Source: Ianthella basta
Taxonomy: Eukaryota; Porifera; Demospongiae; Verongiida; Ianthellidae
NCBI GenBank assembly: GCA_964019415.1
Contig: OZ025868.1
Location: 8,104,649-8,168,648 of the forward strand
Length of the DNA stretch: 64,000 nucleotides
Reading direction: 5' to 3'
The notes beneath the pieces are model-generated. The model was not told the DNA's origin, searched no databases, and saw only the letters and a list, made by a program, of their open reading frames with translations. Every line of letters starts with the position of its first letter. The stretch's first letter is position 1. This document shows, piece after piece, positions 12,633 to 32,427 of this stretch. The translations under genes were made by a program, and so were the position numbers.

Positions 12633-14260
12633 CCTGAAGGAAGAGAGAGGAAAACATAATATTACTAGTATGATGATTCCTTTAGAATTAAAAGGGAATT
12701 TGGAATAGCCAGCAGAATAAGCATAGAAACAAGCAACAGTACCACAATAAACCAAGTTTTCATGAAATTTGCTCGGCATTCCTAATTCCTAGTAGCTAAA
12801 TGGGACTAGCTAGCTGGACAATTGGGTCCATGCATCCACAAAGAAATCTGAACCTAGCACATTCTTAAATAGACGTCACAAACATGATGTCTGATACGTA
12901 CTTCATGTGAAATGTGTAACAGGCCTTCTTACCATCACAGCCTATTGTATTTTACTTGTCAGGTGTGGCTCTGACCTTGCGGCAGTTCTCCTCTGATGGT
13001 ACCGAAGTGATGCCTCCTTTGGATCAAGATCTCAACTATGACTTTAACTTTCAAGATGCAAGGAGAATTGGCCCACGACAGATAAACCCTGTATGTTTCA
13101 TTATACTTCTAAATACTGCAAAGATTTAGATATGTGAGCTCTACTGCATATTGATGTATGCAACCTTTACAGTGTTCATGTTTGCTTCTTTCAGTGTACT
13201 AATTAGTGAGTACCCTGAAGCTATTGATTGCTTTGGTTGAATTACTTTACTTGCAGGGAGATAGTCTTGTGCTGGAATGTGTATATCAGACTGTAAACCT
13301 CAGTACAACTTTGTTTGTAAGTTGGACGTCTACAGATACGTGCAGTATGCTGGGAAACAACTTGATAATGGGCACTCCTGACCCTATGCAGGGCGGTCTT
13401 GCTACCACTGATGAGATGTGCCTGAGCTTTCTTCTTTATTATCCGAGGTCTGAAGTGGCTATATGCCTCAGTGACCCAGATGTTACGCAGGCCTATGATT
13501 CGTTCTTTTCAAGATTGAAGTAAGTATAGCATGTACTGTACTACAGTTGAGCCTGTCGTAGGACAACCACTCTTGGGCCAAATCTAAGTGACCTACAAGT
13601 AGAGACTGCAGTGTTTTAGTGCTATTTGAGGCCAGAGAGTCTGGTTGTTTAGAGAGGTGGCTGCCTGCCACAGTAACCATCTTAGACACAATTTCACTGT
13701 ATACTTATACATTAATTTTGGTCCTTCTCACTTCAGTTGCATGCTTGAGAGTTGTCCGGCACTTACACCACATGAACATCATTCAAACTTGCATTTGACA
13801 AATGCATGCATGTGGGAAAGGCTTGTACATGTATGCACCTGATAGTCTAAGCACTACATTACTATTGTATTTCACCATTAAATTTTATTTGCACAGTTCA
13901 ACTCAACAGGCCGAGTTTTCGGGACTTAATAGCACATATGGCCAGCTTTCACCTGAAATTTTGAATAGATTCAACTGGGATGCAGGCTCCTATGCAGCAC
14001 TGCAGAATGCCTTTCGGGAGGCGGAGCAGAACTTTCGGTGTCTTTTGGTTGATCTCCCACCAACACCAACACCGGTAAGCACGTTTTGCATGTATATACA
14101 GTAACATGGGATGTAGACATGCTTCCACTCAGCGCTACTGTTGCTTCTCGTCCTGCCTCTTTCACTGTAGACATCAGCAGCAGCTGGCAGGAATGTCATG
14201 CTTGTAGCTCCTGTTTTGCTGCTTGCTTCTGTACTTGCCTTCCTGGCCAACCTCATCTGA
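2345..14260 (+). CDS. Gene A: DOMON/copper type II monooxygenase (DBH/MOXD1-like), 13 exons, intact
   Basis: Exons: 2345-2617, 2741-2890, 3763-3936, 4317-4406, 7034-7228, 7642-7744, 8511-8674, 8768-8825, 12963-13090, 13257-13316, 13392-13519, 13897-14074, 14171-14260. All introns are GT-AG and the phases join into 596 residues. Residues 1-20 are a signal peptide (cut likely after HCQA). About 25-200 form a DOMON domain, about 205-330 the Cu2-monooxygenase N domain (DTTYWC, HHMILYSC), about 330-510 the C domain. Copper ligands by family analogy are H243/H244/H320 and H398/H400/M474. A Pro/Thr linker is followed by a hydrophobic tail ending NLI with no cytosolic part, which suggests a GPI signal or tail anchor. 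Family members hydroxylate small substrates using ascorbate and O2; the substrate here is unknown. I chose the ATG at 2345 over the in-frame one at 2303 because genes C and D start there and the signal peptide follows. Intron 8 carries an antisense retrotransposon. Confidence 0.9.
4786..4857 (+). repeat. (TG)n microsatellite, intron 4 of gene A
   Basis: About 36 TG units. The same site in C is at 25165-25249. Confidence 0.95.
5529..5579 (+). repeat. (TG)n microsatellite, intron 4 of gene A, second tract
   Basis: About 25 units after GTTGTCC. Counterparts are at 25921 (C) and 38555 (D). Confidence 0.95.
6741..6771. repeat. GC-rich hairpin in intron 4 of gene A
   Basis: GAGCAAGGGCGGCC and GGCCGCGCTTGCTC pair around GAA with one mismatch. 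Counterparts are at 27176-27206 (C) and 38882-38912 (D), each with different arm substitutions. Confidence 0.75.
8253..8334 (+). promoter_or_regulatory. Cluster of T-box-like half sites, intron 6 of gene A
   Basis: GGTGTGA or its complement occurs at 8277-8283, 8288-8294, 8302-8308 and 8328-8334. The first two form GGTGTGAT-TG-ATCACACC. GGTGTGA is the known core of T-box binding sites. Function is inferred from the motif only. Confidence 0.3.
8852..8889 (+). repeat. (CA)n tract at the left edge of the retrotransposon
   Basis: This is the intron 8 CA tract of gene A, interrupted by the retrotransposon and resuming at 12591. Confidence 0.9.
8890..12565 (-). mobile_element. Non-LTR retrotransposon with restriction-like endonuclease (R2/NeSL-like group), antisense in intron 8 of gene A
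   Basis: Relative to genes C and D, intron 8 of A gains about 3.7 kb between a left CA tract ending near 8889 and a right CA tract starting near 12567. On the minus strand the insert encodes, in order, two CCHC-type fingers, a reverse transcriptase, a zinc knuckle and a PD-(D/E)xK endonuclease, the order of single-ORF non-LTR elements with a restriction-like endonuclease. No poly(A) tail and no LTRs are visible. The right flank repeats a CACAATATGCACAC block resembling the left flank's CACATGATATGCACAC, possibly a target duplication. Boundaries are uncertain by some tens of bases because both lie in low-complexity DNA. Confidence 0.85.
9101..12429 (-). pseudogene. Retrotransposon polyprotein: zinc fingers, reverse transcriptase, endonuclease; frameshifted
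   Basis: 12429-11326 holds two Cys/His fingers (CPFC...HLKHC and CPKC...HLRRSATC) and a basic region. 11401-11102 begins the RT domain in another frame and ends at an in-frame TAG; the same frame continues to 10859. 10988-10032, in a further frame, carries the RT core: LDLANAFGSIHH (motif A), FQGDPLS (motif B) and YADD at 10581-10592 (motif C). 10135-9101, again shifted, has a Cys/His knuckle ending TLAHVLSHC and the endonuclease pattern RPDLVV...LLELTVCWE. At least three frame changes and one stop are needed to read it through, so this copy is inactive. The domain order and endonuclease place it in the R2/NeSL/CRE-like superclade; the exact clade is not determined. Confidence 0.85.
12591..12631 (+). 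repeat. (CA)n tract at the right edge of the retrotransposon
   Basis: About 20 CA units followed by AACCTGAAGG, as in intron 8 of genes C and D. Confidence 0.9.
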
Positions 14261-14648
14261 GAGGAAGCGTGTGGACTGTATGATAGGTCGTAGCATTGAA
14301 AGAAACTGTAGCTTTAGTTGTAACATCACTGCACATTGACATTTGTAGGAACTAGTTCTAGAACAGCTGGCTGTATACATATCACGTAGTGAGAAGCAAC
14401 CATACTGAATGTACATGTAGCTTGGGCTCTTATAAAGCTATTCAATTTCAGTTCACTTTAATGGGGATTAGCTTGAAAGGAGCTCGAGGCGTGCAAGCCC
14501 CAGCACCCCTGCCAAGATCTAGATCTGCCACTGCCCCTGCTTTGAGCTCACGTAGCTATGTACACATGCATGTACTTGAGATCCTGACCATTCACACTAG
14601 TACCTATAATGTAGATAGGCACTTATTTATGTGCACACATACATTTGC

Positions 14649-14684
14649 ACACACACACACACACGTACGTACACACACACACGT

Positions 14685-14731
<47 letters not shown>
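14649..14731 (+). repeat. (CA)n tract 3' of gene A
   Basis: CA repeats interrupted by CGTACGT and CGTACAT. In module 2 the equivalent tract (31570-31640) is the junction of a deletion. Confidence 0.9.
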
Positions 14732-14733
<2 letters not shown>

Positions 14734-14820
14734 CATACAAACCCTCGATCAGAGCTGGTCACATGCAAGGTCATTCTTATTGTCAACTTCTTAATATGAC
14801 CAGCCACGTATATGTATTAG

Positions 14821-14919
14821 TTATAACACCTCCTTGAGGGATGTCGCTGATTTATAAGCACGATGCCCGAGGGGGGAGTGCTTATAAATCAGCGACATCT
14901 CGAAAAGGAGGTGTTATAA
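14821..14919. repeat. Foldback MITE, arms ~40 bp
   Basis: TTATAACACCTCCTT ... GATTTATAAGCAC on the left pairs with GTGCTTATAAATC ... AAGGAGGTGTTATAA on the right around a GC-rich loop. It is the left edge of a ~1-kb block present between A and B but absent between D and E. Confidence 0.8.
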
Positions 14920-15650
14920 GTGATTTATTTGCCGAACAAAGGGAAGCGTGGGTGAAAGGTAATTGGTTTCTTGCCAAATAAGGAAAGCATTAGGGGAGCG
15001 CGGGCGAATCCAATGCATTTTCATTCTTTAGGAGAGCTAGCCAGCGAGGAGCCAAGCGAGTCATGCAGGCAGAAACGTCGGTACGCTACACTTTCGGAAA
15101 CCTCTTCCTCTACGGAGGAGACTTCTTGCCCTGTTCCTGCAACGCGATCGGAGGCGCAAACAATACTTGGCTGGTGAATCGTGCGTCGGCGGAAGGTGAG
15201 CCTGATTGGCATTAAAGGCGGAGGGAGCCAAGCTGGCTCAGAGGAATCTGACGGCGGGACAGGACGGTGGATCGGTGATCAGCTGCGGCGGAACTGACCG
15301 TGATCTGAGACTCTATGTTCGTTCGGTAGCTAGCTAGCTAGCTAGCTACGTACTTGAGATGTCTTTCCGACCGGGTCCTCTCATGCGGAAGAATCGGCCA
15401 CCATCGACGCACAAATTTCGACAGCTGCAGTAACGGCAGTAATCAGTTTGCGCAGTTCTTCCAATAGGATGAAGCTTTTTGCGCCTTTTCCGTGACTGAA
15501 ACTACGTGGCACCATAGATATTCAAAACCCAACCACATTAATAGTTGGGTAGTGTAGAGTTACTGTATATGCTTCATTGAACTGTTCTTGTGTTTCATCG
15601 GAATGCAAGCACTTGCATGTGAAGTGCTGTTGCTATTGATTGAATCACAG

Positions 15651-15760
15651 TGAACCCGATTAGATATTTTCGTGAACCCGATTAGATATTCTTGCTCTCC
15701 AATAAGATATAATCGCTCTCCTATAAGATATAATCGCTCTCCAATAAGATATAATCGCTG
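15651..15760 (+). repeat. Tandem repeats, 22-bp unit x2 then 21-bp unit x3
   Basis: GTGAACCCGATTAGATATT occurs twice, followed by three copies of GCTCTCCAATAAGATATAAT with small changes. The two unit types share a GATAT core. Confidence 0.8.
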
Positions 15761-16484
15761 TCTGATAACAAATTGTCACCTCTCACTGCAAGTAGCACTT
15801 TTATAGTCACCTGATAAACATAGCAACCACCTAGCAACGGCAAATAAATATATATATATATACGTATACTTCCCCTCAACACACGATCTTATTCCTCGCT
15901 AGTTACAGCTGCGCGCAAGACCTCGCTAGCTATGAGAAGTCCAAGGTCCTCGTCAGCAGCCAATACGAGTTGTACTGGACCTACACCTTCTTGCAGTGAG
16001 GGCATTTGACAGATGATGTACCATCTGACATGTATACTTTGTCTTTGTGGTTATGCCTTGCGCATTCAATGCTTCAGTTAATGCACCTTGTCCTTGATGT
16101 TTTACCATACAGGTGTAAGGGACAGGTCTGGTTTTAATCTGAACTACCTCTCAACTGGGAGGAGGTACGATGCAGGCGTACTTGAAGTGGGCCACAGTGT
16201 CACTCCTAACATGATTGTACCTCCGGATCCACGAGCTGTTAGCTACAGCATCTTTGGAGAATGCAATTCTGAGTGTACATCGGTATGCCTCTGGCTTCTG
16301 TGCACTTGGCTTGTTGTATGGATGATCTTTGTTAGGTTAATAATTGTCACCACCATTGTTCTGGTGTTTTCTCTGCAGAACCTTCCCAGTAATGGGATTA
16401 CTGTGATCTCTAACACTTTGCATACTCATCTTGCTGGTATATATCCACACGCACATACGTACACAACAAAACACAACACGCATG

Positions 16485-16486
<2 letters not shown>

Positions 16487-16568
<82 letters not shown>
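16487..16568 (+). repeat. (CA)n tract in intron 8 of remnant B
   Basis: About 40 units, followed by TTATGCAGCATG, which also follows the module-2 tract. Confidence 0.95.
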
Positions 16569-16570
<2 letters not shown>

Positions 16571-16933
16571 TATGCAGCATGTATATACGTACATTATTTT
16601 AGGTAAGATGTGTTACAGGCTTTCTTTAGTGTCATGATCAGCAAGTGATTTATACGTTTGACTAGACAAACATGTGCACTAGCTGTGTCTGACTGTCAGA
16701 GCATATTGGGTTTAATTTTACTTGTCAGGTGTGGCTCTGACCTTGCGGCAGTTCTCCTCTGATGGTACCGAAGTGATGCCTCCTTTGGATCAAGATCTCA
16801 ACTATGACTTTAACTTTCAAGATGCGAGGAGAATTGGCCCACGACAGATAAACCCTGTATGCCTGTATTATATGTAATATAGGTGTACAGTATGTAGGCA
16901 ATACTGGATGAGTGCATGTTGATGTGTGCACCT

Positions 16934-16944
16934 TGTGTGTGTGC

Positions 16945-17017
<73 letters not shown>

Positions 17018-17036
17018 GGTGTGTTGGTGTGTGTGT
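16934..17036 (+). repeat. (TG)n tract in intron 9 of remnant B
   Basis: TG repeats starting with GTGCGTGCGT and ending in TTGG-interrupted units, about 65 bases before exon 10. Confidence 0.95.
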
Positions 17037-17986
17037 TGCAGTGCGCAAATGATTGAGTGCCACCAATGTATTGCTTGCTTCATTCGCATTGTTGCTTGCA
17101 GGGAGACAGACTGGTGTTGGAGTGTACGTGTGTATCAGATTGTAAACCTCACAACAAGTTTGTTTGTAAGTTCAGTATCATCATACGTACATACAGTGTT
17201 CAAGGAAACATCGATCTGTAACAACAGGAGCTCTTCACCTCGTGTAGGGTGGTATTGCTACCACTGATGAGATGTGTCTGAGCTTTCTTGTTTATTATCT
17301 GAGATCCAATGTGGACACGTGCCTCAGTGACCCAACAGCTGATGCAAACCTCCTGTTCTATTCAAGATTAAAGTAAGCAAAGCATTCTGTGTACTACGTA
17401 TGTACGTATGCATTTGGTTCTTCTCTCTTTAGTTCGGTTTTTGATATTTGTATTGTCTGAGTCCATCCAGCACCCGCACCACACAAATATCACGCACATG
17501 TCAACTTGCATTCATCATTGTGCTGTATATACTTCAGGTTAATTCTTATTCTATATAAATTCGTGCATGTGTGTGGGTAGCATGCGTAATAGTTATGGGA
17601 TTCATGTCACTAGATTACTGAATATTGTGTCTTGTTTCACCATTTCCACAGTTCGACTCAGCAGTCTGAGGTTGATAGACTCATTGACATGTATGGCTCT
17701 AATTCACCTGCCATTGTGAATGAGTTCCCCTGGGATGAAGGCAGCTATCAGACATTGCAGAATGCCTATCGGGATGGAGGAAAAAACTTTCGGTGTGGTC
17801 TTCTGGTATGTGCATATTGTATGCATAGTTATGTCCATACACATGGCATAGATGCATGGACATGCTTCCACTCCATGTGCATCTTCTGTGCTGCAGACAT
17901 CGGCAGCTGCTGGCTGGAATGTCATGCTTGTAGCTCCTGTTCTGCTGCTTGCTTCTGTGCTTGCCCTCCTGGCCAACCTCATTTGA

Positions 17987-20353
17987 GAAGATCTGTGAGG
18001 ACTGTACAATAAGTATCATAATTATAATAATTATTAGAGAAGCTGCCATTAAGCTGTAATATCATTGCACATTGACATTAGTTTTATAGGAACTAGTTCT
18101 AGAACAGTTGGCTGTATATAGTGATGAGCAACTATCCAATTAGGAGCTATAACAGTGTATATACCTGTGTATTGGGTTCTTATGTGTTATATGTAGTGAA
18201 TTTATTACTGACTATTACGTATGTATAATGTATTGTGATCAGGTACTTCAATCTACAAAGGCAATTAACATCGCATTGTCATTGCCACAAGCATGACGCG
18301 ACACATGCACGCATGATTAGCATATTTATACTCGTGAACATTAATTTTCTTCAATTATATAAATTATAATATATGGCAGCAATCATGCACACATGCATAT
18401 TTATGTGCACACACATTTCAGACCAATTCAGCTGGGGGCATGTCATAGACCATCAATTTCACTTCACTTTTGTATAGGACTAGGCTTGAATGGAGATACA
18501 CAAGCCCATGAATGAACATCCATCTAGATCTACTAGCTGTACCACCTGCATCAAGTAATTAATTCATGATCAGACCTGGCCATTCACATTAGTACACATG
18601 TGCACAAGTGTACATAGCTATATGCACTTGTGTGCATATGTACAATTACACACAAGTACACTCACACTACGTAACAAAGTGCACACGTGCACCACACAAA
18701 CACATGCATGCACACACATGCACACACACACACATGCACAACACATTTGTACACGTGGTAATACCATTGCCAAGGTTGGCTATATGCATGTATCCTAGCT
18801 ATTAATGGGGTAAGCCAGCAGGCGGCAAAAATTATAAGACTATATAGTACTGGTGGCACTGTTTGCTGCAGAGACATCACCCTATCACCCTGTACATAGT
18901 TGCATATGGCCCCCTCGGTGCAGCAGGGGTCCTCATCTGTGGGCTTAAGATCCATGAGATAAGAGAGGTGGAGTACAGCCTTAAGTGACAGCATCAGAGT
19001 GTCCGTCCTGGTCTCCCTGCCATAGAATTCCCCACCTACACTTGGTAATGTCCATGCAGGTGGCTATATAGCATAAGTTGCACTAGTGCTAAACATGGGC
19101 AAGTGCACTAGCAGCTAGCAGAGAATTACATAAGTTGCTTTAATATACATACCCAGCTAGTGGTTTGTGTTTCACAAATATAATTATATGACTAGACTTG
19201 TAAACAAAGCAAAACCCAAGTTTTCAACCTTCTGACTGCCAGTACGGCTTCTGACGATCGAACACTGCATGAGGTGCATGTGCACACACATGGAATCGAA
19301 TTTGCCTATATACTTTTAAGAAGACATCACACAATGTCCTTTTCAGCTCTAGCTGATCATGCACGAAAGGTCGTGTGTATGTGTGCATATACTGGCCATG
19401 GCTGTGTGCGTGCGTGTGTCCATGTGTATGTGTGCATGACTTTAAACATAATTCCTCACTGCACAAGCTAGTGATGCAGGCATGCATGGATGCAGCTGCC
19501 AGACAGGTCTTGACAATTAAGGACATGCAAAATTATTACACTTCCTAAAGAACGGAACATGTGCATGACATGGGGCATGGAGGCACTGCCAAACAGGTCA
19601 AGGACATTTAACATTTCCAGTACATTCAGAACAGTGTAGGTTCAATCATGACATTTCCTGCTATAGAAAAGGTAAAGAATTAGTGCAGGAAATGCAATTT
19701 TATTTCATTTTCGTATAATAATATCTTGAAGGACATTTGACTTTTGTTCCTGTGATTGTTCTGGTTATTATAATTCATAATTTTATATAATATTATGTGT
19801 GCAGTGTTGTGCATATTCCTGTGTGTAAGTATGACTACAGTATTGCATTATAGATACATGCACTACTAAAAATATGGAATGATGATCGCATGCACCAATT
19901 ATAGTGTACATTGTTTCTCACTGTTTTCACACTCATTTGCATGCAGCTAGTGTAATATTGATGTTCACTCCAATTGCAACCATGCAGTACACAACATACC
20001 ATAAATTTATAGGAACAGTCAGTAAGAGGACAAGCACTTCAGCTCAGGGAGTGTGAGTCACTGCTTCAATTTGTTCTGGTCAGTACATGTAAAATAATCT
20101 GGGAAACCCTTCACTCACTGATAAGACTACCAGCTGACTGTGTGCTTTTGACACTTCAAAGCATGACTTTAAGTAATGACCTACTGTTGTCCGAAGTGCT
20201 GTTAGAGTGTGCTGGATATGTTCTGATGAAAATCAATGGTACAACAGCTTTATTTACACATGGTTACCATGATAACTGCTGGATTAATGTTTGTGTTTGT
20301 GAGTACAGTATGAATGTACATGTGTTGTTTGTATATGTGTGCATGCATGCATG

Positions 20354-20448
<95 letters not shown>

Positions 20449-20741
20449 CTTGCATGGTGTGCATGCCTGTGGTGTGTGTCCCCTCACTCGTATATCAGTA
20501 CTCTTTCCTTCCCTTCAATACCATTGCACTATCCCATCCTCTCACCACACCCCGACCTCCATCCCCACTCCCTATACACTTCAGGGCTATTGACTGTGTG
20601 CTTCTCCTTAGGAACGTATTGCAATTATGTGCTGCTATCCTCCTAGTAGCTAGAGATGTCAGCACAGTGTGGACGTGCTATATGGCAGTTCATTGTATAT
20701 AGGACCTAGCTGGTATGAGAGGTGGAGTACCTATATATGTA
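17987..20741. other. Spacer of module 1
   Basis: No supportable exon. From about 18930 it aligns to 32657-34443 of module 2. Contains the GT tract at 20356. Confidence 0.65.
20356..20447 (+). repeat. (GT)n tract in the spacer of module 1
   Basis: About 46 GT units after a GCATGCATGC run. The module-2 counterpart is 34062-34140. Confidence 0.95.
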
Positions 20742-21425
20742 TAGATCCCGTTACCATGGTAACGGGCGTTCTAAGCGATGTTTCTAAAACTCGTAGACTT
20801 TCTCTTGTATTTCGCGCGGGATCTAAATCATTTAGATACCGGGTGTCTAAATCCCGTAGATCCCTGCAGCTGAAGAGAACTGCAGCTGTGATAACAATTG
20901 TAGCGCCATAACATACGATACGATGCACAGGTCGCCCGGCTTACTTGTTTCGTCGATAAATAGGGTACAGCAACTATCCGGCTACGAACCAGAGCCAAGA
21001 AATTGGAACTGCAGCTGGTTACAAGCTACGCGGGGAACAGGCTTTGGTAGCTACGTACACGGCTATGGGAAACGCTGTGGCTGACGTGGCTGACAGTGAG
21101 TTGGCTTACGCTTAGATGATGCGCCGCATCCACTGCCGACCTGTAGGAAACGTCCGCTGCGAGATGAACAACCAAACTTTAGACCCGACGTTTTCTCCGC
21201 CATTGTCAGGAGTAGCTAACTACTTCCGGTAGACGCGTGATGACGCAAGAATGAGTACGTAAACTGATTCGCTGCCGCTCCTTGACCAATCATTGGGATC
21301 TATAACACTTAAATGCTGACCAATCGGTGTCTCTGAAGATTTAGACCACTCGGCACTCGGGCGCTTCGCGCCCTCGTGCCTCGTGCTCTAAATCTCAGAG
21401 ACACCTCTTGGTCAGCATTTAACTA
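20742..21425 (+). mobile_element. ~684-bp repeated element with terminal hairpin, copy 1
   Basis: The reverse complement of most of this block recurs at 49721-50439. The module-2 spacer passes straight through the corresponding point near 34443, an empty site. The left end reads TAGATCCCGTTACCATGG and the right end is a 114-bp foldback finishing GCATTTAACTATT. The middle is more GC-rich than the flanks. No protein is recognised, and no clear target duplication can be read. Confidence 0.7.
21309..21422. repeat. Foldback hairpin inside the ~684-bp element
   Basis: Arms of about 50 bases pair around a GCGCTTCGCGCC centre. They read AAATGCTGACC...GGTGTCTCTGA on the left and the near complement on the right. 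The arms carry several differences, so the hairpin is imperfect. Confidence 0.8.
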
Positions 21426-22074
21426 TTACATGTTACATGACTTCTGGTTTTCCTCCTATAGCTGGACAGATGGCTGGCTGCATTCCATTCCATCACCTCA
21501 CATTCTAGCAATGGCATCATGTAATGTAATATATAGTCAGTGGCCGGGTTCCAGTACCAGACCAATATAACTGGACCATTCACATGTTCCATATTAGATG
21601 TGTGCATCTCCTCTCCCTCGTGTGGAAGAACAACAGCTAGATGTGTGTGGTGTTGGGGGAGGAGTTTTTCTGGCTTTCATAAACAATGGTAATGTCCACA
21701 TGCTCACAAACACATATGCACGCATGAAGACCTACCTGTGAATCACTCCACCTACACTAATCCCTGCTGCCACCTGCTCCTATGCCTTTCTATTCTCTGC
21801 AGGTGTGTTCACTCCACTTTGTTCGGAGCACTCTCAAACATGGCAGAGGAGCTGTCTGTATATTTATCAGGAAGTTACCATGCCAACAGGAGCACACACC
21901 AACTTCAAAGTATAGTGTGTGGGTGCGAATGTGTACACTGCCTCTCACCTAGGAATAGCCAAGTACATTGCACTTTCAACACTGCATAGCACTCGCCTTC
22001 ATGACCAAATATGGTCAGCTGGACGTATGCCTTCATCTGTCTAAGTTAACCACCCAATGTATAAGCATAGGGTT

Positions 22075-22175
22075 AATACAAAATATTCTCGGGGAATGTT
22101 TTCGCGAATCGTAATCTACCCACGAATTTCGCGAAAATTTTCTCCCGGGGAAACCTTAGGGCTATACGGTATATA
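22075..22175 (+). promoter_or_regulatory. Candidate core promoter of gene C
   Basis: GGTATATA is at 22168-22175, 55 bases before the ATG. A fuller block than in A includes TTTCGCGAAAATTTTCTCCC upstream. Confidence 0.4.
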
Positions 22176-22229
22176 CCGCTGCAGCACGCCCTTTCAAGCT
22201 ACATTTCCTTCCACGGCCGTGAACGCGTT

Positions 22230-31183
<8,954 letters not shown>

Positions 31184-31569
31184 GAGGAAGCGTGTGGACT
31201 GTATGATAGGCCGTAGCATTAAAAGAAACTGTAGCTTTAGTTGTAACATCACTGCACATTGACATTTGTAGGAACTAGTTCTAGAACAGCTGGCTGTATA
31301 CGTATCGCGTAGTGAGAAGCAACTATACTGAATGCACATGTAGCTTGGGCTCTTATAAAGCTATTCAATTTCAGTTCACTTTAATGGGGATTAGCTTGAA
31401 AGGAGGCGTGCAAGCCCCAGCACCCCCACCAAGATGTAGATCTGCCACTGACCCTGCTTTGAGCTCACGTAGCTATGTATACGTACACATGCATGTACTT
31501 GAGATCCTGACCATTCACACTAGTACCTATAATGTAGATAGGCACTTATTTATTTGCACACATACATTT

Positions 31570-31591
31570 GCACACACACGCACGCACACAT

Positions 31592-31640
<49 letters not shown>
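31570..31640 (+). repeat. (CA)n tract between gene C and remnant C'
   Basis: The left flank matches the gene A 3' flank, and the right flank matches B intron 8. Confidence 0.9.
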
Positions 31641-31644
<4 letters not shown>

Positions 31645-31803
31645 ATTATGCAGCATGTATATACGTACATTATTTTAGGTAAGATGTGTTACAGGCTTTC
31701 TTTAGTGTCATGATCAGCAAGTGATTTATACGTTTGACTAGACAAACATGTGCACTAGCTGTGACTGACTGTCAGAGCATATTGGGTTTATGTTGCTTGT
31801 CAG

Positions 31804-32003
31804 GTGTGGCTCTGACCTTGCGGCAGTTCTCCTCTGATGGTACTGAAGTGTTGCCTCCTTTGGATCAAGATCTCAACTATGACTTTAACTTTCAAGATGC
31901 AAGGAGAATTGGCCCACGACAGATAAACCCTGTATGCCTGTATTACATTATAGGTGTGCAGTATGTGGGCAATACTGGATGAGTGCATGTTGATGTGTGC
32001 ACC

Positions 32004-32076
<73 letters not shown>

Positions 32077-32427
32077 GGTGTGTTGGTGTGTGTGTTGCAG
32101 TGCGCAAATAATTGAGTGCCACCAATGTATTGCTTGCTTCATTCGCATTGTTGCTTGCAGGGAGACAGACTGGTGTTGGAGTGTGTGTATCAGACTGTAA
32201 ACCTCACAACATGTTTGTTTGTAAGTTCAGTATCATCATACGTACATACAGTGTTCAGGGAAACATCGATCTGTAACAATAGGAGCTCTTCACCTCGTGT
32301 AGGGTGGTATTGCTACCACTGATGAGATGTGTCTGAGCTTTCTTGTTTATTATCCGAGGTCCAATGTGGACACGTGCCTCAGTGACCCAACAGCTGATGC
32401 AAACCTCCTGTTCTATTCAAGATTAAA
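31804..32427 (+). pseudogene. Remnant C': type II copper monooxygenase exons 9-11 only
   Basis: Three exons survive: exon 9 (31804-31931), exon 10 (32161-32220) and exon 11 (32303-32427, the 125-nt type II form ending SRLK). All three are open and keep the TTDEMC methionine, but exons 1-8 and 12-13 are absent. Upstream, the 3' flank of gene C runs through a CA tract straight into intron 8 sequence like that of remnant B. Downstream, sequence after 32640 jumps to the spacer that follows B at about 18930. This is the module-2 counterpart of B, reduced by two further deletions. It could only contribute as unusual 3' exons of gene C, and no exon 12 or 13 follows them. Confidence 0.85.
32005..32096 (+). 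repeat. (TG)n tract in intron 9 of remnant C'
   Basis: The counterpart of 16934-17036, including the TTGG interruptions near the 3' end. Confidence 0.95.

Larger units (their letters stand above)
14820..15855. other. ~1.04-kb composite insertion between gene A and remnant B
   Basis: Flanks CAGCCACGTATATG (left) and ACGTATACTT (right) are adjacent in the D-E interval at about 43313-43340, so the block is inserted here. It holds the foldback at 14821, a CTAG-type run near 15329-15350, short tandem repeats at 15651-15760 and a TA run near 15848. The stretch 15000-15420 is more GC-rich than its surroundings. I recognise no gene in it. Confidence 0.65.
15887..17986 (+). pseudogene. Remnant B: type II copper monooxygenase, exon 1 fragment fused to exons 7-13
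   Basis: A piece of exon 1 (15887-15985) lacks the ATG and first half of the signal peptide. After the codons for WTY it joins sequence matching intron 6 of the complete genes, so exons 2-6 are gone. Exons 7-13 follow: 16113-16282, 16379-16436, 16729-16856, 17102-17165, 17248-17372, 17652-17805, 17897-17986. Exon 7 has a two-residue insertion (VPPDPRAV). Exon 10 is 64 nt instead of 60, with four extra bases after the GAGTGT codons, which shifts the frame. HTH and TTDEMC are present, but both CuH histidine exons are missing. The exon 1 piece most resembles copy E, and exon 11 is 125 nt, both type II marks. It is a dead copy, the partner of gene A in the two-gene module. Confidence 0.85.

Noticed and set aside
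15651-15760. Short regular repeats as a CRISPR array
   Set aside because: Units are contiguous, with no spacers and no cas genes.
20142-20702. 186-codon plus-strand open frame in the module-1 spacer
   Set aside because: More than a third is a TG tract; the module-2 counterpart does not conserve the frame beyond the tract.
31804-32427. Remnant C' exons as alternative 3' exons of gene C
   Set aside because: They lie beyond the stop exon of C, no exon 12 or 13 follows, and their sequence is type II.
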